NCBI GenBank assembly: GCA_900315975.1
Contig: ONBA01000059.1
Location: forward strand, 1-6,432
Length of the DNA: 6,432 nucleotides
DNA from: an uncultured Ruminococcus sp.
GTDB lineage: Bacteria; Bacillota_A; Clostridia; Oscillospirales; Ruminococcaceae
Direction: 5' to 3'
In this document: piece by piece, positions 5,706 to 6,432 of the stretch
How positions within the stretch are numbered: the first letter of the stretch is position 1
Layout of the letters: every line of letters starts with the position of its first letter
Notes under the pieces: model-generated
The model's database searches: none
Told to the model about the DNA's origin: nothing
The model's input: the letters and a program-made list of their open reading frames with translations, nothing else
Made by a program: the position numbers and the translations under genes

Positions 5706-6076
5706 ACGGCAAGGCTGTCATCGATGAACAGGAAGCCGGAATCATAATCAGCATTTTCAATGGTTATATTTCCGGGCTGAGCATGAAGGCGGCTGCGGCG
5801 AATGCGGGCGTTCTCATGCAGCACAGTGCTGTCAAGAGAATCCTGATGCAGGATGCTTATATCGGCACCGACTACTATCCTGCGATCATCAGCCGAGAGA
5901 CCTTTGCAAAGGCAAATGGCAGAAGACTGCATCGTGCGAATCTGCACGGCTGCGAAAAACGGTATACCGCACCGCCGATACACAAGGCGTTCGAGCTGGC
6001 TGCTGCGGAGACGCATTTCGATGATCCGGCAGAGCAAGCCGAATACATTTATAGTCTGATAGAGGTGAAAACATGA
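5684..6076 (+). CDS. stand-alone recombinase-domain protein lacking the catalytic domain
   Basis: The product is 130 residues. Its first ~85 residues align with the DNA-binding recombinase domain of the neighbouring 516-residue protein: Y2-G-Y4 at the very start, then E-Q-E-A matching [13 protein letters not shown] matching [18 protein letters not shown] matching G-I-L-N-N-E-K-Y-V-G, and A-I-I-S-R-E identical in both. There is no resolvase domain, no catalytic serine motif, and neither zinc ribbon nor coiled coil; the remainder is a basic stretch and an acidic tail. The start overlaps the preceding gene by 22 bases and the stop overlaps the next start (ATGA), so all three are translationally coupled. 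The precise start at Y-G-Y, the good ribosome site and the intact frame argue for a purposeful accessory DNA-binding subunit and not debris. Its biochemical role is unknown. Confidence 0.85.
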   Translation: MYGYKIINGKAVIDEQEAGIIISIFNGYISGLSMKAAAANAGVLMQHSAVKRILMQDAYIGTDYYPAIISRETFAKANGRRLHRANLHGCEKRYTAPPIHKAFELAAAETHFDDPAEQAEYIYSLIEVKT

Positions 6077-6432
6077 AAAACATGACCGTCATTCCTCCGA
6101 AGCCGCAGAAAGGCAATGCGGCAGCGAAGGAGGAAGTGAAGCGTCTGCGGGTGGCGGCTTACTGCCGTGTGTCAACGGACAACGAGGAACAGGCTTCCAG
6201 CTATGAGGCGCAGATCCAGCATTACGAGGAGTTTATCAAGACGAATCCGGAGTGGGAGTTCGTCGGAGTATACGCCGATGAAGGCATCAGCGCGACCAAT
6301 ACAAAAAAGAGAGATCAGTTCAATGCTATGATTGAAGACTGCAAGCAGGGGAAAATAGATATGATATTTACGAAGTCTATTAGCCGCTTTGCCAGAAATA
6401 CCTTGGACTGTCTGCAATATATCCGTCTGCTG
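6073..6432 (+). CDS. second serine recombinase, partial at the right edge
   Basis: The open frame starts at ATG 6073, overlapping the previous stop as ATGA, and runs off the window after 120 codons. GAGGTG (6062-6067) precedes it. An alternative ATG at 6082 is three codons later and poorly placed. The visible part is a complete-looking N-terminal resolvase fold: Y30-C-R-V-S34 with nucleophile S34 and R32, then D-E-G-I-S-A followed by K-K-R-D-Q-F (the conserved Arg before the aromatic residue), and [10 protein letters not shown] with the two catalytic arginines. Over this part it is closer to the family consensus than the first recombinase, which has G-I-T-G-T and R-D-S-L at the same places. 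The two are related but clearly diverged, so they may act as partners or on different sites. The DNA-binding domain and zinc ribbon are expected to the right but cannot be seen. Confidence 0.95.
   Translation, partial: MKNMTVIPPKPQKGNAAAKEEVKRLRVAAYCRVSTDNEEQASSYEAQIQHYEEFIKTNPEWEFVGVYADEGISATNTKKRDQFNAMIEDCKQGKIDMIFTKSISRFARNTLDCLQYIRLL

Overview
The window reads like a low-to-mid-GC Firmicute, most likely a gut Clostridia member of the Ruminococcus/Lachnospiraceae type. This is an inference from the strong GGAGG-type ribosome binding sites before every gene, canonical sigma-A promoters, a CIRCE heat-shock operator and the style of the serine recombinases. No marker gene fixes the genus.

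Left edge (1-324): there is no gene here, but the stretch is rich in control elements. A near-perfect leftward sigma-A promoter (TTGACA-17-TATAAT) is overlapped by a CIRCE element, so an HrcA-controlled chaperone gene (groES/groEL, dnaK-operon or hsp20 type) probably begins just left of the window. A rightward intrinsic terminator follows, and then an extended -10 promoter that fires rightward into the first gene.

Middle (325-3875): five oxidoreductase genes lie on the + strand with short gaps, each with its own GGAGG site, and end at a clear intrinsic terminator (3844-3875). In order they are an ABM-fold monooxygenase-like protein, a small nitroreductase, an AKR5-type aldo/keto reductase, a short-chain dehydrogenase/reductase (SDR) broken by a one-base frameshift near 2629-2634, and a YdhF-like aldo/keto reductase. 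No internal promoter or terminator was seen, so one operon is likely. The mix suggests reduction or detoxification of quinones, nitro compounds and reactive carbonyls. That is inference; no substrate can be read from the sequence.

Right (3935-6432): a site-specific recombination module forms a second, tightly coupled operon. It consists of a 63-residue helical SHOCT-like protein, a 516-residue large serine recombinase, a 130-residue stand-alone recombinase DNA-binding domain without a catalytic domain (start nested in the preceding gene), and a second catalytic serine recombinase joined by an ATGA overlap and cut by the window end. Just upstream (3881-3930) is an imperfect dyad of about 50 bp whose size and place fit a serine-recombinase attachment site, although it could instead be an operator or an RBS-sequestering hairpin. 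The recombinase module marks the edge or interior of an integrative element. Whether the oxidoreductase operon is cargo or flanking chromosome cannot be decided from this window.
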